A stretch of 9,037 bases of DNA from contig CAAFWX010000387.1 in assembly GCA_900766795.1 (NCBI GenBank), positions 1 through 9,037 on the forward strand, written 5' to 3'. The notes beneath the pieces were generated by a model that was not told where the DNA came from, ran no database searches, and was given only the letters and a program-made list of their open reading frames with translations. The translations under genes and the position numbers were made by a program. The DNA is from Oscillospiraceae bacterium. GTDB lineage: Bacteria > Bacillota_A > Clostridia > Oscillospirales > Ruminococcaceae. Shown here piece after piece: positions 6,441-9,037 of the stretch. How positions within the stretch are numbered: the first letter of the stretch is position 1; each line of letters opens with the position of its first letter.

Positions 6441-9037
6441 TCTTCTTCTCCTTAAACAGGCTGCTGCCTTCCTCGCATACATTGAGGTAGTGGCGGGCTA
6501 TCATATCATCACGGTTGATTCGCAGAACGTCTATCATGTTCTTTCTGCCCTCCTTATAGTTGCCTGCTGCAATGGCGTCCATTCCCCTATTGAAAGACGC
6601 AAGGGAGGCAAGTTTCTTCTGTTTTTCCGCAGGAGAGCAGCCGTCTATCATTTCAAAAAGGTCCTCGTCGTTCTCCAAACTGAGCTTTTCGTAAAAGCTG
6701 CTGAACCTTCCGATATATCGGGTGGTCACGTTCAGCGTTCCGAAATTCTCCTTTGCGGCTCCGGTGGCGACGGCGGTAAGCATGAATTGTTTCATGAAAA
6801 AGGCAATGAACTTTCGGGTGCTGATGGCGGAGGATACGATGATGGTTTTCATCGCGTCCGCAGTTCCGATAACGCCTATGGTGGATTCGGCGCGCTGTAT
6901 CGAGATTCGGATGTCCGCCTGACGGAACTCCTCTACGGTCAGCTTTTCCTGAACCGTGAGCGCCGCCTCAACCGCCGCCTCAGCAGAGCTGCTGAATATG
7001 CAGGTAATACACTGGTCGTCCAGCGCCTGAACCACGCCGCCGTTTGCCGCGACAGCCGAGGACACTATTCCGTAAATGCTGTTTATCACCGAGAATCCGT
7101 CCGCGCCCTTGCTGTGAATGGAGCTTGTATCCATTCCGACGAACAGATAGGTCAGGGTGACTTCCTTTCTGTCCTCGGCGTTTACCTCCATGACATTGCG
7201 CTTGTCCATGAGGGTGAAGAAGTCCCTCGGCAGATAGCGCTCGTATGCCTTGCTGATGACGTTGATGTTGTTGAAATACTCTAGGAGTTTTCGGGACATA
7301 TCGGTAAAGCTGTGCGCGATGTCCTGAAGCTCATCGTTTGAGCGAATGCTGACGGTGGTTCCGATTTTTCCCTTTGCAATTTCGGACACCGCTTTCTTGA
7401 TTTTCTTCAGCGGCGAAAGCAGTTTCAGCAGAACGATAAGGAACGCAGCGCAGGTTATCACCAGAATAAGCGCAAAGCCCAGCACCATTCGAAACGCCAT
7501 GCTCTTTGCGTTGGTTTCTATGGGGGTGTACCAGGAGCCGATGGCTATGCAGCCCACGTTGTTTCCGCTGCTGTCAATAATAGGGATATAGGCGTTTATC
7601 CAGGTTCTGCCCTCGGAGCGGGTATCAACTATCATCGTGGTACCCTCGGTAAGGCTCTTCATCATGCTGATGAGGTCGTCGTCGAGATAATACCGCGCAA
7701 GTGCTCCGGGTTTCATATCCGAGAAATACTCATATATGTATTCCCCGTTCACCAGTCGGGACACCTCAAAATAGGCTACGGTGGTATTTATTCCTAAATC
7801 AGAGTACAGCTTGAACAGGTTGGTATTTATCTTAATATCATGGGAACCCGCATATTCAAACTTCCGCATTTCGGCGCGCTGTTCCTCCGTAAGCCCGTTC
7901 TCCGCGAAATAGTCGGCGTCGATGGTAGAACTTACATATTTCAGCATATCGGTCATGGTGGAGCTCATTGCGCTGTCGTAGGTGGAAATTATCACATCAG
8001 ACAGCTTGAAATACAGAATAATGCTTGCGGCAAGGACAATTGCTATGGACATGAGTATCTGCTTTATAACAACCTTTCTAAGCGAAAGCAGATAGCTGAC
8101 TATGTTCACAACCACCAGAATCAGCACAAAGCTTACTGCTCCCCAAATCAGGAAAACCGCCAACGCAAAGAGCAATCCCAGCCGCGGCTCGACAAACTCC
8201 GCGCAGCTTACGGACATCCCGCGGGCGTCCATACAGTAAATCCGTCCCGCTTTCTTATACTCCTTCTTCAATCCCATCGCGTCAAAGGGGTAGCCGTCAA
8301 CCGACCAGTTTCTCAGTCTGAAACTGCGCAAATCGTCGAAGGAAACTCCGTCGGCTACGGGATAGCTGTTCCTCAGCAAATCTCCGTCATCGACAAATAC
8401 TTCCAGTTTCTGCGTTTCATGGTCAAAATAGAGATTAAACCCTTTCAGGGAAATATCGCTCAAATCCAACGCAATTACAGTGGAAAAGTAGATTGTCGGA
8501 GAGTTGATTACACAATTCTCGGGAATGTCCAGCTTATTCGACTTCATATTCTCGTCTATCCAATAAAGCTCGCTCTCCTCGTTCAGATAGACAAGTCTGC
8601 CCTCGACAAAGCCTGCCCACATTATAAAGTTCTGACAATCGGTCACATAGTGCAGGGTTTCGTCGCCCACTGCCTTTCCGTCAACGCGCTTTACCATAAT
8701 CTCGTTATCGCTCAGAATAACGCAGTCAAGGCGGAAGTCCTGATAGCCCTTGTCCTCAAGCCATTGGCTGCTGAGGGATAGGTTTGCTATATACGCCTCC
8801 CCCGCGGCGAGGTCAAAGCTGTATACTCTGCCGAGGTATTGTCCCTCCGAATCGTAGGTATCTACCACAATCTGCCCCTCGTCATAGGCGAGCAGATACA
8901 GCTTTCCGCCATGGAACCGCATATCATAATACATTGCCTCGGAGGAGTACCTGTATCTCAGCGATTGAAAGTGCGATTTGCCCGTTTTGCTATTCTTTAT
9001 TTGGAGATAGTTTCCGAAATCGTATTCCGAAACTGTA
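6421..9037 (-). CDS. Transmembrane receptor with Cache-like, HAMP and degenerate class III cyclase domains (5' end missing)
   Basis: The frame is open to the window edge, so the N-terminus is missing; 871 codons are visible. Numbering below is from the internal Met at 8934, which is not claimed as the start. Residues -34 to about 245 are beta-rich with short repeating units (GKLYLLAYDEG, GRLVYLNEESELYWID), propeller-like and probably outside the cell. Two hydrophobic helices (about 252-285 and 290-315) are split by a basic turn (LRKVVIKQ). Residues 316-478 form a Cache-like extracytoplasmic domain (GRTWINAYIPIIDSSGNNVG). A third helix (479-505) leads to a HAMP domain (about 500-557, SPLKKIKKAVSEIAKG and NDELQDIA), a class III cyclase-like domain (about 590-715) and a TPR-like tail (about 776-820). 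The cyclase motifs are altered: the usual LFSDI reads LFVGM, so the first metal Asp is Gly600, while DD639-640 retains the second Asp; the later 'D--N---R' region reads SSAISTRKF. Catalysis is doubtful. The gene overlaps gp25 by 20 nt. Confidence 0.85.
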   Translation of the reverse strand, partial: TVSEYDFGNYLQIKNSKTGKSHFQSLRYRYSSEAMYYDMRFHGGKLYLLAYDEGQIVVDTYDSEGQYLGRVYSFDLAAGEAYIANLSLSSQWLEDKGYQDFRLDCVILSDNEIMVKRVDGKAVGDETLHYVTDCQNFIMWAGFVEGRLVYLNEESELYWIDENMKSNKLDIPENCVINSPTIYFSTVIALDLSDISLKGFNLYFDHETQKLEVFVDDGDLLRNSYPVADGVSFDDLRSFRLRNWSVDGYPFDAMGLKKEYKKAGRIYCMDARGMSVSCAEFVEPRLGLLFALAVFLIWGAVSFVLILVVVNIVSYLLSLRKVVIKQILMSIAIVLAASIILYFKLSDVIISTYDSAMSSTMTDMLKYVSSTIDADYFAENGLTEEQRAEMRKFEYAGSHDIKINTNLFKLYSDLGINTTVAYFEVSRLVNGEYIYEYFSDMKPGALARYYLDDDLISMMKSLTEGTTMIVDTRSEGRTWINAYIPIIDSSGNNVGCIAIGSWYTPIETNAKSMAFRMVLGFALILVITCAAFLIVLLKLLSPLKKIKKAVSEIAKGKIGTTVSIRSNDELQDIAHSFTDMSRKLLEYFNNINVISKAYERYLPRDFFTLMDKRNVMEVNAEDRKEVTLTYLFVGMDTSSIHSKGADGFSVINSIYGIVSSAVAANGGVVQALDDQCITCIFSSSAEAAVEAALTVQEKLTVEEFRQADIRISIQRAESTIGVIGTADAMKTIIVSSAISTRKFIAFFMKQFMLTAVATGAAKENFGTLNVTTRYIGRFSSFYEKLSLENDEDLFEMIDGCSPAEKQKKLASLASFNRGMDAIAAGNYKEGRKNMIDVLRINRDDMIARHYLNVCEEGSSLFKEKKNESVFD
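6448..6453 (-). promoter_or_regulatory. Ribosome binding site of the gp25-like gene, inside the upstream gene
   Basis: The minus strand reads AAGGAG, then 7 nt (AAGAAGA), then ATG at 6440-6438. The site is within the last codons of the receptor-like gene (encoding FKEKK), whose TGA is at 6423-6421. Ribosomes finishing the receptor would therefore pass over and end just beyond this start. Confidence 0.85.

Noticed and set aside
6441..6482. Upstream in-frame ATG at 6482 as start of the gp25-like protein
   Set aside because: It would add an Arg-rich 14-residue leader unlike the family and has no good ribosome binding site, whereas AAGGAG is placed 7 nt before the ATG at 6440.
7840..8781. Long plus-strand open frame (313 codons) opposite the receptor gene
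   Set aside because: It is antisense to a strongly supported coding frame with clear domains. Its translation has no recognisable motif and no convincing ribosome binding site; it is a by-product of codon bias.
8932..8934. ATG at 8934 as the start of the receptor gene
   Set aside because: The frame stays open for at least 34 more codons to the window edge with the same beta-rich, propeller-like character, so this Met is internal.
1..9037. Promoters, intrinsic terminators, tRNA genes, insertion sequences, CRISPR arrays
   Set aside because: The non-coding stretches are four gaps of 18-20 nt filled by ribosome binding sites. I found no hairpin plus T-run, tRNA-like fold, transposase or spaced repeats.

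Overview
The window is a compact, single-strand block of a contractile injection system (phage-tail-like particle; eCIS/Afp/PVC-type or related) baseplate operon. All genes lie on the minus strand, so transcription runs from right to left. Strong AGGAGG-type ribosome binding sites before almost every gene, moderately high GC and tight packing suggest a Firmicute, probably a Clostridia-type (Ruminococcaceae/Oscillospiraceae-like) bacterium. That taxonomic guess rests on general style only. The first 12 bases match the Illumina adapter end, so the left edge is probably the end of a short-read (likely metagenomic) contig.

Layout in transcription order. (1) 9037-6421: a large membrane receptor-like protein whose N-terminus lies off the right edge. 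It has a propeller-like extracytoplasmic region, two close membrane helices, a Cache-like extracytoplasmic domain, a third helix, HAMP, a degenerate class III nucleotidyl-cyclase domain and a TPR-like tail. (2) 6440-6048: a gp25-like baseplate wedge protein whose start and ribosome binding site lie inside the 3' end of gene 1. (3) 6029-3324: a large baseplate J-like protein of 901 aa. (4) 3305-1254: a second baseplate J-like protein of 683 aa. (5) 1233-247: a gpI-type tail protein that appears to begin at a non-canonical ACG codon. (6) 228-13: the first 72 codons of a conserved protein of the kind found next to such baseplate genes, cut by the contig end. Gaps between genes 2 to 6 are only 18, 18, 20 and 18 nt and hold nothing but ribosome binding sites. 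I see no terminator, promoter, RNA gene, mobile element or CRISPR array.

Genes 2 to 5 would build the baseplate: gp25 organises the wedge and sheath start, the two J-like proteins form the wedge arms, and the gpI-like protein joins the wedge to peripheral fibres or spikes. The most interesting point is the translational coupling of a multi-domain transmembrane pseudo-cyclase receptor to this baseplate set. It suggests, but does not prove, a membrane-linked sensor or anchor for the injection machine. Sheath, tube, spike, AAA+ ATPase and effector genes are not in the window, so the class of system and whether it is complete cannot be judged here.
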